A DNA stretch of 18,598 bases from CADCWK01 sp964244115 (GCA_964244115.1 CAXTHM010000070.1:1-18598); one strand, 5' to 3'. Positions 1 to 7,922 are shown, numbered from the stretch's first letter. The notes: generated by a model from the letters alone, not told the origin. Translations and numbers: made by a program.

Positions 1-19
1 CGAACCGAGGGCTGACCAT

Positions 20-1210
20 ATGACCACCGATCTGACATTCGGCCCGCCCCGGAACGACGACGACCGCCGCCGGTTCGCTCGCCTCAGCGAGTACGCCTTC
101 TGGGACGAGCCGCCGGCCAACCCGGACATCGGCTGGCTGGATGCGAGCGGTGGCAACGTCATCCGACTGGCCCGATCGGGAGAGACGGTCATCGGCGGGG
201 CCATCGTCACCCCGGCCGGGCAGTGGTTCGGTGGCCGGCCGGTCCCGGCCGCGCTGATCGGGGCGGTCTCGGTCGCGCCGGAGCACCGCCGGGGCGGCAT
301 CGGCAAGCGGCTGGTGGCGGACTACCTCCGTGTGGCCCGCGATGCCGGGCTGGCGATCTCGACGCTCTACCCGGCGTCGTACGGGCTCTACCACTGGGCG
401 GGGTATGAGCACGCCGGGGCAAATCTGCGCTACGAGCTGCCGCTCACGACGCTGGCGATGATGCGTCCAGCCGACGACGGCATCGTCGTCCGGGAGCACG
501 AGGGCGATAGTGCTCCGCTCCGGGCCGCCTACGGCGCGCAGGCTCGGCAGACGTCCGGGCAGATCCAGCGCCCGGAGGGCTTCTGGGGTGGCCCTCTGAC
601 CGACGATCGGCAGGCCGTCCATCGCTACGTCGCCGAGCGGGACGGCGAGGTCGTCGGCTACGTCATCTTCACCCAACGGACACCGCCGGGCGAGGGCAAA
701 CGGATCGAGATCCGGGACTTCGTCGCGACGAGCCGGGCGGCGTCCCGGGCGTTGCTCGCGTTCCTCGCGACGCACTGGGCCAACGTCGGGACGATCCGAT
801 TCTGGGGCGGCATCAGCGACCACCGGCTACTGGGTCTCCCAGGCCGGGGGCTGAAGCCGGTCGAGGTCGACCCGTGGATGGTCCGCATCCTCGACCTGCC
901 GGCGGCGCTGACGGCCCGTGGCTACCCGACGAGTGTCACCGCCGAGTGGCAGCTCGACTACACCGATGCCCAGCTCCCCGAGAACACCGGTCGCTGGGTG
1001 GTCCGAGTCGACGGCGGGAAGGCGACGGTCTCACCCGGCGGCGACGGTCGCATCCGGGCGACGGTCCGCGGCCTCTCCGGGCTGTTCTCCGGTGCCTACC
1101 CGGCCGAGGCGATGGCCGACCCGTCGCAGCTCGTCGCCTCCGATGACGACCTCGCGTCGCTGACACAGGCGTTCGCCGGGCCGTCGCCGTGGATGGACGA
1201 CCACTTCTAG
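20..1210 (+). CDS. Eis-like GNAT N-acetyltransferase (copy 1)
   Basis: Predicted acetyl-CoA-dependent N-acetyltransferase of the Eis type (two GNAT-like domains plus a C-terminal SCP2-like domain). The acetyl-CoA loop is visible at about residues 83-98 (VAPEHRRGGIGKRL). Tyr124 in LYHWAGY sits where the general-acid Tyr126 of mycobacterial Eis lies, and the protein ends in Phe396; in Eis the C-terminal Phe carboxylate is the catalytic base. The length (396 aa) matches the family. The start is ATG with a GAGGG ribosome site 8 bases upstream. A paralogue follows 128 bases downstream on the same strand. In known Eis proteins the substrates are aminoglycosides and other amines; here the substrate is unknown. 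Fold and cofactor are secure, resistance activity is not. Confidence 0.9.
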   Translation: MTTDLTFGPPRNDDDRRRFARLSEYAFWDEPPANPDIGWLDASGGNVIRLARSGETVIGGAIVTPAGQWFGGRPVPAALIGAVSVAPEHRRGGIGKRLVADYLRVARDAGLAISTLYPASYGLYHWAGYEHAGANLRYELPLTTLAMMRPADDGIVVREHEGDSAPLRAAYGAQARQTSGQIQRPEGFWGGPLTDDRQAVHRYVAERDGEVVGYVIFTQRTPPGEGKRIEIRDFVATSRAASRALLAFLATHWANVGTIRFWGGISDHRLLGLPGRGLKPVEVDPWMVRILDLPAALTARGYPTSVTAEWQLDYTDAQLPENTGRWVVRVDGGKATVSPGGDGRIRATVRGLSGLFSGAYPAEAMADPSQLVASDDDLASLTQAFAGPSPWMDDHF

Positions 1211-1222
1211 CCCACCCTGTCC

Positions 1223-1240
1223 GGGATGGGATGGGATGGG
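1223..1240 (+). other. Four-tract G-quadruplex motif
   Basis: Four GGG runs separated by three identical AT loops (GGGAT repeated three times, then GGG), 12 bases after the stop of the first acetyltransferase. The run fits the classic G3 quadruplex pattern with 2-base loops and lies on the coding strand, so it would also occur in the transcript. It is also a short tandem repeat. The rest of the 128-base spacer shows no gene. Confidence 0.6.
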
Positions 1241-1338
1241 AACCGTCCGCCTCCGGCCCCAGCCCAGGCGGCACTGCCGCGATCGATCGTTGAGCATGGC
1301 CGGGCACCACACCGGGGTCCGGCCCGAGGGAACGCGCC

Positions 1339-2535
1339 GTGTCCGCCGACATCATCTTCGGTCCGCCACTCACCGCCGCCGACATCACCCGCTATCTGGA
1401 ACTGGGCGAGTACGCCTTCTCGTCCGCTCCGCCAGCCACGCCCCGGATCGGGCGGATCGAGGAGGACGAGCCGGACCGGCCGCTGATGCGGGTCGGCCGG
1501 CGGGGCGGTGAGATCGTCGGGCGGGCCCGGGTGATCCCGATGGGCCAGTGGTTCGGTGGCCGTATCGTCCCGATGGCTGGCATCGGCGGGGTCGCGGTCG
1601 CCGCCGAGCACCGCTCCGGCGGCGTCGGCACGGCAGTGGCGACCGATTTCATCCGCGTGGCGCGGCAGCAGGGGTTCGCGATCTCGACCCTTTTTCCGGC
1701 CTCGCTGCCCCTCTACCGCAAGGTCGGCTATGAGCTGGCCGGGGCGAACTACCACTACGAGATCCCGATCGGCATCACCGCCGCACCCCGCCGGCTGGTC
1801 GAGGGCGTCACGGTTCGGGCCTGGCGCGGCGGCATCGAGCCGCTCAAGCCACTCTACGACCGGGAGGCCACCCGGACCGCCGGCCAGCTCGACCGGCCGC
1901 CGACCTTCTGGCGCGGCGTACTGGACGACGGTGACAACGCCGTTCATGCCTTCGTCGCCGAGCGCGACGGCGTGCCCGTCGGCTACCTCGCCTTCACCCA
2001 GAGCGGCCAGTACGACGCCGACCGCTACATCGACGTCCGCGACTTCGTCTCCACCGAGCGGGCCGCGACCCGGGCGCTCTGGACGTTCATCTCCGGTCAC
2101 TCGGGGACGGTCAGCGCCGTCCGTGTCTGGGGCGGTGCCGCCGACCATCGCCTCGTCGATCTCCCCCACCGCGGCCAGAAGGTGCTGGTCGTCGAGCCGT
2201 GGATGATCCGGATCATCGACCTGCCGGGGGCACTGACCGCGCGGGGCTACCCGGCTGGCGTGGCGGCGGAGCTCCACCTCGACTACCACGACGACCTCCT
2301 GCCGGAGAACACCGGGCGCTGGCTCGTCCGGGTCGAGGACGGCCGCGCGACGGTCGAGCCCGGTGGCGAGGGGCGGATCGTGGCGACATCGCGCGGGCTC
2401 GCCCCGATCTACACGGGCTACCTGCCGGCCGACGCGGTCGCGGATGCCGGCTCCCTGGTCGCCTCCGACGACGACCTGGCGCTGCTGACCGCCGTCTTCG
2501 CTGGCCCCTCGCCCTCGATGGCCGACTCGTTCTGA
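1339..2535 (+). CDS. Eis-like GNAT N-acetyltransferase (copy 2)
   Basis: Second Eis-type acetyltransferase, 398 aa, alignable end to end with the preceding gene: shared FGPP start, GQWFGGR, the acetyl-CoA loop (VAAEHRSGGVGTAV, residues 87-100), STL(F/Y)PAS, the DHR(L)xxLPxRG-like stretch, PENTGRW, and the FAGPSP tail. Tyr126 in LYRKVGY matches the numbering of the Eis general acid, and the chain ends in Phe398, the position of the Eis C-terminal catalytic carboxylate. The start is GTG at 1339, supported by GAGGG at 1326-1330. The tandem arrangement implies duplication followed by divergence, perhaps for different amine substrates. No regulatory site was recognised between the copies. Confidence 0.9.
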   Translation: MSADIIFGPPLTAADITRYLELGEYAFSSAPPATPRIGRIEEDEPDRPLMRVGRRGGEIVGRARVIPMGQWFGGRIVPMAGIGGVAVAAEHRSGGVGTAVATDFIRVARQQGFAISTLFPASLPLYRKVGYELAGANYHYEIPIGITAAPRRLVEGVTVRAWRGGIEPLKPLYDREATRTAGQLDRPPTFWRGVLDDGDNAVHAFVAERDGVPVGYLAFTQSGQYDADRYIDVRDFVSTERAATRALWTFISGHSGTVSAVRVWGGAADHRLVDLPHRGQKVLVVEPWMIRIIDLPGALTARGYPAGVAAELHLDYHDDLLPENTGRWLVRVEDGRATVEPGGEGRIVATSRGLAPIYTGYLPADAVADAGSLVASDDDLALLTAVFAGPSPSMADSF

Positions 2536-2623
2536 GGTATCTCGGTCAGCGGCCGACGGCCAGGACACGGACCGGATCGGGAGAGGCGTCAGCGGCCGGG
2601 ACCACCGGCGCGGGTCCTGCGTC

Positions 2624-2662
2624 CGTCGGTATCACCGACGCCGGCCGAACGAGCGGCCGGCG
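2624..2662 (+). terminator. Paired hairpins after the second acetyltransferase
   Basis: Two adjacent perfect hairpins sit between the acetyltransferase stop and the SDR start: CGTCGGT/ACCGACG (2624-2630 with 2634-2640) and CGCCGGCCG/CGGCCGGCG (2639-2647 with 2654-2662). They share two bases, so they may be alternatives. There is no T-run, so intrinsic termination is uncertain; they could also insulate or attenuate the SDR message. Confidence 0.4.
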
Positions 2663-2689
2663 TGGCCGCTCTTCACGGAAGGACCGCCT

Positions 2690-3574
2690 GTGCCCCAGAA
2701 CGACGCCGAGTTTCGCCCGACGGCCGATGACCTGGCCGACGCAACGCTGAGCATCCCCTACCCCGGCCGGCAGTCCGACATGGACCCGCAGCCGGACAGC
2801 GACCTGTCCAACTACCTCGCCGCCGGCAAACTGCGCGGCCGCTCGACGCTGATCACCGGGGCGGACTCGGGGATCGGGCGGGCCGTGGCGATCGCCTTCG
2901 CGATGGAGGGAGCCAGCGTCGCCATCCTCTACAACGCGAACGACGAGGACGCCGACGAGACCCGCCGGTTGGTCGAGGCGCGTGGGGCCCGGTGTCTGGT
3001 CATCAAGGCCGATGTCCGCCAGACCGCCGCCTGCGAGGCGGCAGTCGAGCGCGTCGTCGGCGAGTTCGGCGGGCTGGACGTCCTGGTCAACAACGCCGCC
3101 TACCAGATGGAGCAGCAGGCGCTGACGGACATCACCGACGAGCAGTTCGAGCGGACGCTGATGACGAACATCGGCGGCGTCTTCCGGATGACGCGGGCCG
3201 CCCTGCCCCACCTGACGGATGGCGCCTCGATCATCAACACCGGCAGCATCGTCGGGGAGGTGGGGCACCCCGGCCTCGTCGATTACACCGCCTCGAAGGG
3301 CGCGATCCACGCCTTCACGAAGTCGATGGCGGCCCAGCTCGGGCCGAGGAACATCCGGGTCAACGTCGTCGCGCCGGGCCCGGTCTGGACACCGAACATC
3401 CCGGGGACGATGGGGGAGGACGAGGTCCGGGTCTTCGGTGGCGAGACGCCACTGGCCCGTCCCGGCCAGCCCGAGGAGATCGCGCCGGCCTACGTGTATT
3501 TCGCCTCGAACGACAGCACGTTCACGACCGGGGCGATCCTGGAGATCACGGGCGGCAAGACGTCCAACTCCTGA
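2690..3574 (+). CDS. SDR family NAD(P)-dependent oxidoreductase
   Basis: Classical short-chain dehydrogenase/reductase, 294 aa, with the roughly 45-residue N-terminal extension typical of the YhdF/YghA/general-stress-protein-39 branch. Visible motifs: cofactor loop TGADSGIG at 56-63, NNAA at 134-137, Asn160, and the catalytic Ser186, Tyr199, Lys203 (YTASK); PG at 229-230 follows. The C-terminal GAILEITGGK is the usual SDR end (normally D-GG). The start is GTG at 2690 with a strong GGAAGGA site six bases upstream. It is cytosolic, with no signal peptide. The alcohol or carbonyl substrate cannot be read from the sequence. A 20-bp hairpin follows the gene. Confidence 0.93.
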   Translation: MPQNDAEFRPTADDLADATLSIPYPGRQSDMDPQPDSDLSNYLAAGKLRGRSTLITGADSGIGRAVAIAFAMEGASVAILYNANDEDADETRRLVEARGARCLVIKADVRQTAACEAAVERVVGEFGGLDVLVNNAAYQMEQQALTDITDEQFERTLMTNIGGVFRMTRAALPHLTDGASIINTGSIVGEVGHPGLVDYTASKGAIHAFTKSMAAQLGPRNIRVNVVAPGPVWTPNIPGTMGEDEVRVFGGETPLARPGQPEEIAPAYVYFASNDSTFTTGAILEITGGKTSNS

Positions 3575-3599
3575 CCCCGACCCGGTGGTGATGAGCCGA

Positions 3600-3648
3600 G
3601 ACACCGAGCACCCCGCGCCAGCCATGCCGGCGCGGGGTGCTCGGTGTC
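3600..3648. terminator. 20-bp perfect hairpin, probable bidirectional terminator
   Basis: Bases 3600-3619 pair perfectly with 3629-3648, leaving a 9-base loop. It lies 26 bases after the SDR stop and just beyond the stop of the minus-strand LPDTG remnant, so it can serve both directions. There is no clear T-run on the plus strand. Confidence 0.75.
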
Positions 3649-3691
3649 AGACGATCGGGACGTCCCCCAACCGTCCCAGGGGCCGGATCGG

Positions 3692-3937
3692 TCAGCTCCG
3701 GGTCGAGGACCGCCGTCGCAGGGCGACGAAGGCCGCGGCGACCGCGAGCAGACCGGCGATCATGCTGGGGAGGGAGTTCGGCAGGCCGCTGCTGCCACTG
3801 CCACTACCCGTATCCGGCAGGCCGATGATCGCCGCACTGCCCGACGGGCTGGCGGAGGGACGACGCTCGTCGGCGAGCGTTCCATGTATCGCGATCTCAT
3901 CATCGTCAACGCGTCGATCTGACCGACATGCGAAATA
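3692..3937 (-). pseudogene. C-terminal remnant of an LPDTG cell-wall-anchored protein
   Basis: Reading the minus strand in one frame down to the TGA at 3692-3694 gives a sortase-type sorting signal: a Ser/Pro-rich linker, LPDTG (bases 3806-3820), a GSGSGSS stretch, a hydrophobic segment (SMIAGLLAVAAAFVAL) and a positive tail (RRRSSTRS) before the stop. In order and spacing this is a canonical LPXTG anchor. The frame closes upstream at a TGA (3938-3940) and has no ATG, GTG or TTG start inside it, so only the end of a surface protein survives. The protein body is not visible in the other minus-strand frames immediately upstream. It may be a decayed gene, or the tail may have been frameshifted from its body. 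Confidence 0.7.
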
Positions 3938-4255
3938 TCATCGTCCCCGCGTTTGACCGCATGGTATGTTCGCGTGGTCCTGATCTATGCCCCGCAACGC
4001 GCGGGCTCGGGCGGATGACGGTCCCTGCGATACCCCGCTGATCGGAGTGCAGTCGGGGCCGTTCGATGGCGTGCGATGCGAACCCATACTCGCTGAAGAT
4101 GATGGGTAGGTGGCGAAAGACCGTTCGCCTCCGTGACAATGCCCTCGGCACCGGGAAATTGCCGCAGATGGCCCACCGACCCTGGGACAGATAGGACGCG
4201 TGACGTGCTGAGACGATGGCTACGATCGGGGCGGCGGGCACCGGAGACCGATCCC
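3938..4255. other. Non-coding stretch with no recognisable gene
   Basis: About 320 bases between the LPDTG remnant and the start of the dehydrogenase small subunit. Open frames here (for example minus 3906-4322) have codon use unlike the neighbouring genes and no recognisable motifs. A small hairpin GGCGAA/TTCGCC lies at 4112-4129. The region probably holds the promoter of the dehydrogenase operon, but no convincing -35/-10 pair was found. Confidence 0.4.
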
Positions 4256-5029
4256 ATGACGGGCAGTTCTCCGACCAGCCCGACGCCTGGAGCGGACCGC
4301 GTAACGAGTACTGGTGCGTCACGGAGCGGTGATCTGCCTGTCACCGCGGGTGATCCCGGCTCGACACGCTTCGTCCCATCCGGCGACGGGCGTTCAGGTG
4401 CCGAGGCGCGAGTCCGCGCCCTGCTCGCGTCCGAGGCCGTGTCACGGCCAACCCGGATCGCGCTGACCGCACGGCTCGACGCCCTCGACCGCTCCCCGAT
4501 CGTCGTCGGGCGCTCGCTCTCGGCCGCCGAGGTCGTCACGCTGCGCGCGGTGGCCGACCGGCTCGTCCCCCAGACCGATCGGGAGCGCAAGGTCGATCTG
4601 GTGGCCGCGATCGACGCCCGCCTCGCCGTGAATCGCGGTGACGGCTGGCGCTACGACGCCCTGCCGGCCGATGACGAGTCACTCCGGCGAGGGCTGGCCG
4701 GGCTCGACGAGGCAGCGCGGGATCTGCACGCCGTCGGCTTCGGCGAACTCCCGGCCGCCCGGCAGGACGAGATCCTTCGCCTGGTCCAGACCGGGACCCC
4801 GCCCGGCGAGATCTGGCGAATGCTCCCCGCCGATCGCTGGTTCGAAGACGTCCTGGCCGAGTGCTGCGAGATCTACTACGCCGACCCGATCGCCCAGGAC
4901 GAGATCGGCTACGTCGGTTATGCCGACCTGCCATCGTGGCAGGCGATCGGGCTCGACCAGCGGGAGGATCGGGAGCGCGACGCCGGCCCGGTCGCTCCGC
5001 CGACGAATGGGAGGCCCGCGGGTGCCTGA
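4256..5029 (+). CDS. Gluconate 2-dehydrogenase subunit 3 family protein
   Basis: Predicted small partner subunit of a membrane- or cofactor-linked GMC dehydrogenase (gluconate 2-dehydrogenase subunit 3 family). With the ATG at 4256 it has 257 residues. The family region begins near residue 80 (GRSLSAAEVVTLRAVADRL) and ends with IGYVGYADLPSWQAIG, the characteristic C-terminal stretch. The first 60 or so residues are Ser/Pro/Gly-rich and look disordered. A longer GTG start at 4133 is open, but its codons include AGA, AGG and CTA unlike the rest, while 4256 has GGAG nine bases upstream. No Tat or Sec signal is seen. Its stop overlaps the GMC start by 8 bases, so the two are translationally coupled. 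Confidence 0.8.
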   Translation: MTGSSPTSPTPGADRVTSTGASRSGDLPVTAGDPGSTRFVPSGDGRSGAEARVRALLASEAVSRPTRIALTARLDALDRSPIVVGRSLSAAEVVTLRAVADRLVPQTDRERKVDLVAAIDARLAVNRGDGWRYDALPADDESLRRGLAGLDEAARDLHAVGFGELPAARQDEILRLVQTGTPPGEIWRMLPADRWFEDVLAECCEIYYADPIAQDEIGYVGYADLPSWQAIGLDQREDRERDAGPVAPPTNGRPAGA

Positions 5030-6686
5030 CGAGCAGGGACAGTCGATGCAGGACGATGGTGATCGCGTCCCCGGACACGCGAGTGGCGAGCGGCCCGACC
5101 GTTTCATCGCCGGCCCACGCCTGCTGGCGGGAATGCGCCAGTACGAGCTGGATGAGGTGGTCGACGCGGTCGTGATCGGGACCGGGCCGGGCGGGGCGCC
5201 GCTGCTGGCCCGGCTGGCCCGGGCCGGGCTGCGGGTGGTCGCGCTCGAGGCGGGCCGACTCTGGGATCCGTTCGAGGAGTTCGCGACGGATGAACTCGCC
5301 CAGGAGGGTCTGTTCTGGACCGACGAGCGGCTCAGCGCCGGCGCCGACCCGCTCGCGTTCGGCCGCAACAATTCGGGCTACGGGGTCGGTGGCGGCAGCC
5401 TCCACTACACGGCCTACGTGCCCCGGCCGCACCCGGACGACCTGACGACGCACCGGGAGTTCGGCGTCGGCGCGGACTGGCCCATTCCCTACGAGGACCT
5501 GACGCCGTACCTGACGGAGGCGGAGCGGACGATCGGCGTCTCCGGGCCGACCCCGTACCCGTGGGGGCCGGAGCGTCCGCCGTACCCGCTGCCGCCGCTG
5601 CCGCTCAACGCCGCCGCCGAACTCATGCAGACCGGCGCGGCGTCGCTCGGCATCCGGACCTCACCGGCCGCCAACGCGGCGCTCTCCCGGGCCTACGAGC
5701 AGGAGGGCATCGGGCGCCGGACGGCCTGCACCAACCGCGGCTTCTGCCAGGCCGGGTGCTCCAACGCCGCCAAGAGCACCATGGACGTCACCTACATCCC
5801 GCTCGCGATCCGGGCCGGGGCTGAGCTCCGGTCCGACGCCCATGCCACGATCTTCGAGCTGGCTGCCGACGGGCGAATCTCCGGGGTGGTCTACCGGCAG
5901 GGTGAGAGGGAGTTTCGCCAGCGGACGAAGGCCGTCTTCCTCTGCACCGGGGCGATCGAGACGCCGCGCCTGCTGCTCCTGAACGGGATCGCCAACAGCA
6001 GCGGCCAGGTCGGGCGGAACTTCATGGCCCACGTCGGGTTGCAGGTCTGGGGAACCTTCGACGGGGAGGTCCGGCCGAACAAGGGCATCCCCGGTGGGCT
6101 GATCTCCGAGGATACCCACCGGCCCGCGGACGCCGACTTCGCCGGCGGCTACCTGCTCCAGAGCATCGGCACGATGCCGGTCACCTACGCCGGTGGCGTC
6201 GCCCGGGGTCGTGGTCTCTGGGGCGAGGCGCTCCGGGCGCACATGCGGAACTTCAACCACATCGCCGGGATCAACATGCACGGCGAGTGTCTGCCATCAC
6301 CTGACAATTATCTCGAACTCTCCGATGAGCCCGACCAGCGCGGCCTGCCGAAGCCGCGGGTCCACTTCACGGCCGGCGACAACGAGCTCCGCATGGCCCG
6401 GCACGGCGAGGAGTTGATGCGGCGGGTCTGGGCCGCGGCCGGCGGCCGCGATCTCTGGTCGTTCCCGCGATATGCCCACACGATCGGGACCTGCCGGATG
6501 GGCGACGACCCGGCCGACAGCGTCGTCGACGCGGATGGCCGCAGCTACGATGTCCCGAACCTCTACCTGAGCGACAACTCGACCTTCCCGAGTTCCCTCA
6601 GCGTCAACCCGTCCCTGACGATCATGGCCCTGTCCCTCCGGACCGCCGACCGGTTCCTGGCGGCGCTAGCCCACCGCGACGCCTGA
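5022..6686 (+). CDS. GMC family FAD-dependent oxidoreductase (dehydrogenase large subunit)
   Basis: FAD-binding glucose-methanol-choline dehydrogenase, 554 aa, probably oxidising a sugar, sugar acid or alcohol. The Rossmann loop GTGPGG is at 53-58, and the second FAD-contact segment NNSGYGVGGGS at 116-126. Cys236, Cys242 and Cys246 lie in CTNRGFCQAGC. CTGAIETPRLL is at 308-318. The C-terminal GMC domain has His486 (AHTIGTCRMG) and Asn529 (SVNPSLT), the usual catalytic pair. The GTG start at 5022 is chosen because GGGAGG lies at 5009-5014 with a 7-base spacer and it overlaps the previous gene; ATG 5046 is an alternative. The long upstream extension of the frame (from 4638) is a shadow of the small subunit. 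No cytochrome c partner is adjacent, so the electron acceptor is unknown. Confidence 0.9.
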   Translation: MPDEQGQSMQDDGDRVPGHASGERPDRFIAGPRLLAGMRQYELDEVVDAVVIGTGPGGAPLLARLARAGLRVVALEAGRLWDPFEEFATDELAQEGLFWTDERLSAGADPLAFGRNNSGYGVGGGSLHYTAYVPRPHPDDLTTHREFGVGADWPIPYEDLTPYLTEAERTIGVSGPTPYPWGPERPPYPLPPLPLNAAAELMQTGAASLGIRTSPAANAALSRAYEQEGIGRRTACTNRGFCQAGCSNAAKSTMDVTYIPLAIRAGAELRSDAHATIFELAADGRISGVVYRQGEREFRQRTKAVFLCTGAIETPRLLLLNGIANSSGQVGRNFMAHVGLQVWGTFDGEVRPNKGIPGGLISEDTHRPADADFAGGYLLQSIGTMPVTYAGGVARGRGLWGEALRAHMRNFNHIAGINMHGECLPSPDNYLELSDEPDQRGLPKPRVHFTAGDNELRMARHGEELMRRVWAAAGGRDLWSFPRYAHTIGTCRMGDDPADSVVDADGRSYDVPNLYLSDNSTFPSSLSVNPSLTIMALSLRTADRFLAALAHRDA

Positions 6687-6706
6687 GCGGGGATGAGTCG
6701 GACACT

Positions 6707-6741
6707 GAACAGGGCCGTGGCGAATCGCCACGGCCCTGTTC
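6707..6741. terminator. 15-bp hairpin between convergent genes
   Basis: Bases 6707-6721 pair perfectly with 6727-6741 around the 5-base loop GAATC. It lies 21 bases after the GMC stop and 27 bases beyond the stop of the minus-strand PPOX gene, so it probably ends both transcripts. Confidence 0.75.
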
Positions 6742-6767
6742 GTCGTCTCCGGGATCGCCACCGGAAC

Positions 6768-7157
6768 CTAGCTGTGGGTCACCTTCGTCGGGGTGATCAC
6801 GAACGTGATCCGGGTCTCGGCCGGGTTGCGGTACGGGTAGCTGTCGACGCCGAGGTACTTCTTCGCCAGGCTGTCGATGTGGGCGTCGCCGCCCTCGGTC
6901 GTGCCGGTGACGGTGCCGCGGACCTCGATCCAGCGCTGAGGGTTCTCCGGGTCGACCAGCATCACGGTCGCCTGCGGGCGCTCCTTGAGGTTCTTGTCCT
7001 TCTGGCGCCCTTCGGCGGTGTTGATTCGGGGGTTGCCATCGGCGACGTCTCCCCAGACCGGGGTGACCTGCGGCTGGCCGTCCGGCATCACAGTGGCGAG
7101 GGCGAAGAGGATCGGCTTCTCGAACAGGTCATGGAATTCGGCCGGGATCTGGGCCAT
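6768..7157 (-). CDS. PPOX class F420-dependent oxidoreductase
   Basis: Small split-barrel flavin/deazaflavin enzyme of the pyridoxamine-5'-phosphate-oxidase superfamily, 129 aa. The order of motifs fits the F420-dependent PPOX class: LFALATVMPDGQPQVTPVW (17-35), NTAEGRQKDKNL (46-57), the region after the second strand (ENPQRWIEVRG, 71-81), and HIDSLAKKYLG (93-103). Such enzymes use reduced F420 or related cofactors to reduce unsaturated compounds, quinones or tetrapyrrole-like substrates; the substrate is unknown here. The ATG at 7157 is preferred over the longer frame (to 7298) because an AAGGAG site lies 8 bases upstream. It is cytosolic. It lies downstream of yceI, separated by a hairpin. 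Confidence 0.88.
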   Translation of the reverse strand: MAQIPAEFHDLFEKPILFALATVMPDGQPQVTPVWGDVADGNPRINTAEGRQKDKNLKERPQATVMLVDPENPQRWIEVRGTVTGTTEGGDAHIDSLAKKYLGVDSYPYRNPAETRITFVITPTKVTHS

Positions 7158-7192
7158 GGGAGTTGCTCCTTCATCGGACTGGGACGAATCAT

Positions 7193-7219
7193 CGGGAGGA
7201 CCGGTTGCCGGGCCTCCCG
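7193..7219 (-). terminator. Compound hairpin between YceI and PPOX genes
   Basis: CGGGAGG (7193-7199) pairs with CCTCCCG (7213-7219), and inside it CCGG pairs with CCGG around a TTG loop, with one A/G mismatch between the two stems. It sits about 60 bases beyond the YceI stop and about 35 before the PPOX start on the minus strand, so it may end or attenuate the YceI transcript before the PPOX gene. Confidence 0.5.
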
Positions 7220-7278
7220 TTGCCATCAGGGCTGGTCGCAAGCCGTGCGCCAGTCCCGGTGGAACAGGGGGGCGATGA

Positions 7279-7821
7279 CTACTGCATGGCCTCGACATCG
7301 AGCGTGATCTTGATCTCGTCGCTGACCATGACGCCGCCCGTCTCCAGAGCCGCGTTCCAGGTCAGGCCGAAGTCGCTGCGGTTGAACTTCGTCGAGGCCT
7401 CGAAGCCGGCGACGGTGTGGCCGAACGGCGACGCGCCGGAGCCGTTGAACTCGGTCTCGAGGACGACCGGGTGGGTGACGCCGTGCATCGTCAGATCGCC
7501 GTGGACATGGAACGCGTCGCCCTTGCCGGCCTCGACGCTGGTACTCTTGAAGGTGATCGTCGGGTAGCTCTCGGCGTCGAAGAAGTCGGCGCTGCGGAGG
7601 TGGGCGTCACGGTCCGCGGAGCGGGTCGTGATGCTGGCGGTCTCGATCTCGACCTCGACGCTGGCGAGGGCGATGTTGGCCGGGTCGAAGACGATCGTCC
7701 CGCTGAAGCGCTCGAACTGCCCGGAGACCTTCGTCACCATCATGTGGCGAACGGTGAAGCCGACGACGGAGTGGGCCTGGTCGATGGTCCAGGTGGTGGT
7801 AGCGGGCTGGGTGGCGGACAT
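7279..7821 (-). CDS. YceI family lipid/isoprenoid-binding protein
   Basis: YceI-like protein, 180 aa, a lipocalin-like barrel that binds polyisoprenoid or quinone-type lipids in characterised members. Recognisable motifs: WTIDQAHSVVGFTVRHMM (11-28), RSADFFDAESYPTITF (76-91), GDLTMHGVTHPV (108-119), NRSDFGL (147-153) and VSDEIKI (166-172). There is no signal peptide, so it should be cytoplasmic, unlike the periplasmic E. coli YceI. The start ATG at 7821 has AGGGAG eight bases upstream. It is transcribed divergently from the HxlR regulator from a near-consensus promoter that carries a hexamer also found in the regulator's promoter. YceI genes under HxlR- or MarR-type control are linked to stress or quinone handling; that link is inferred here. 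Confidence 0.93.
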   Translation of the reverse strand: MSATQPATTTWTIDQAHSVVGFTVRHMMVTKVSGQFERFSGTIVFDPANIALASVEVEIETASITTRSADRDAHLRSADFFDAESYPTITFKSTSVEAGKGDAFHVHGDLTMHGVTHPVVLETEFNGSGASPFGHTVAGFEASTKFNRSDFGLTWNAALETGGVMVSDEIKITLDVEAMQ

Positions 7822-7922
7822 GTGTTCAACTCCCTGGCCGCGGGACAGAGGCCCACTGGCCGATGGACGGGTCTTCGGACATCGAGGACGTCTCGATGCG
7901 ATTGGCTAACTATTCGTAACGG

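Noticed and set aside
1207..2568. Minus-strand open frame of 453 codons opposite acetyltransferase copy 2
   Set aside because: A shadow frame: the plus-strand gene has clear GNAT motifs and the antisense product has none.
4133..4255. N-terminal extension of the dehydrogenase small subunit from GTG 4133
   Set aside because: It has rare codons (AGA, AGG, CTA), no well-spaced ribosome site and no signal peptide; the ATG at 4256 has GGAG at 9 bases.
3906..4322. Possible minus-strand gene of 138 codons
   Set aside because: No motif, no GC-biased third positions, and it is in a different frame from the LPDTG tail, so it is not the missing protein body.
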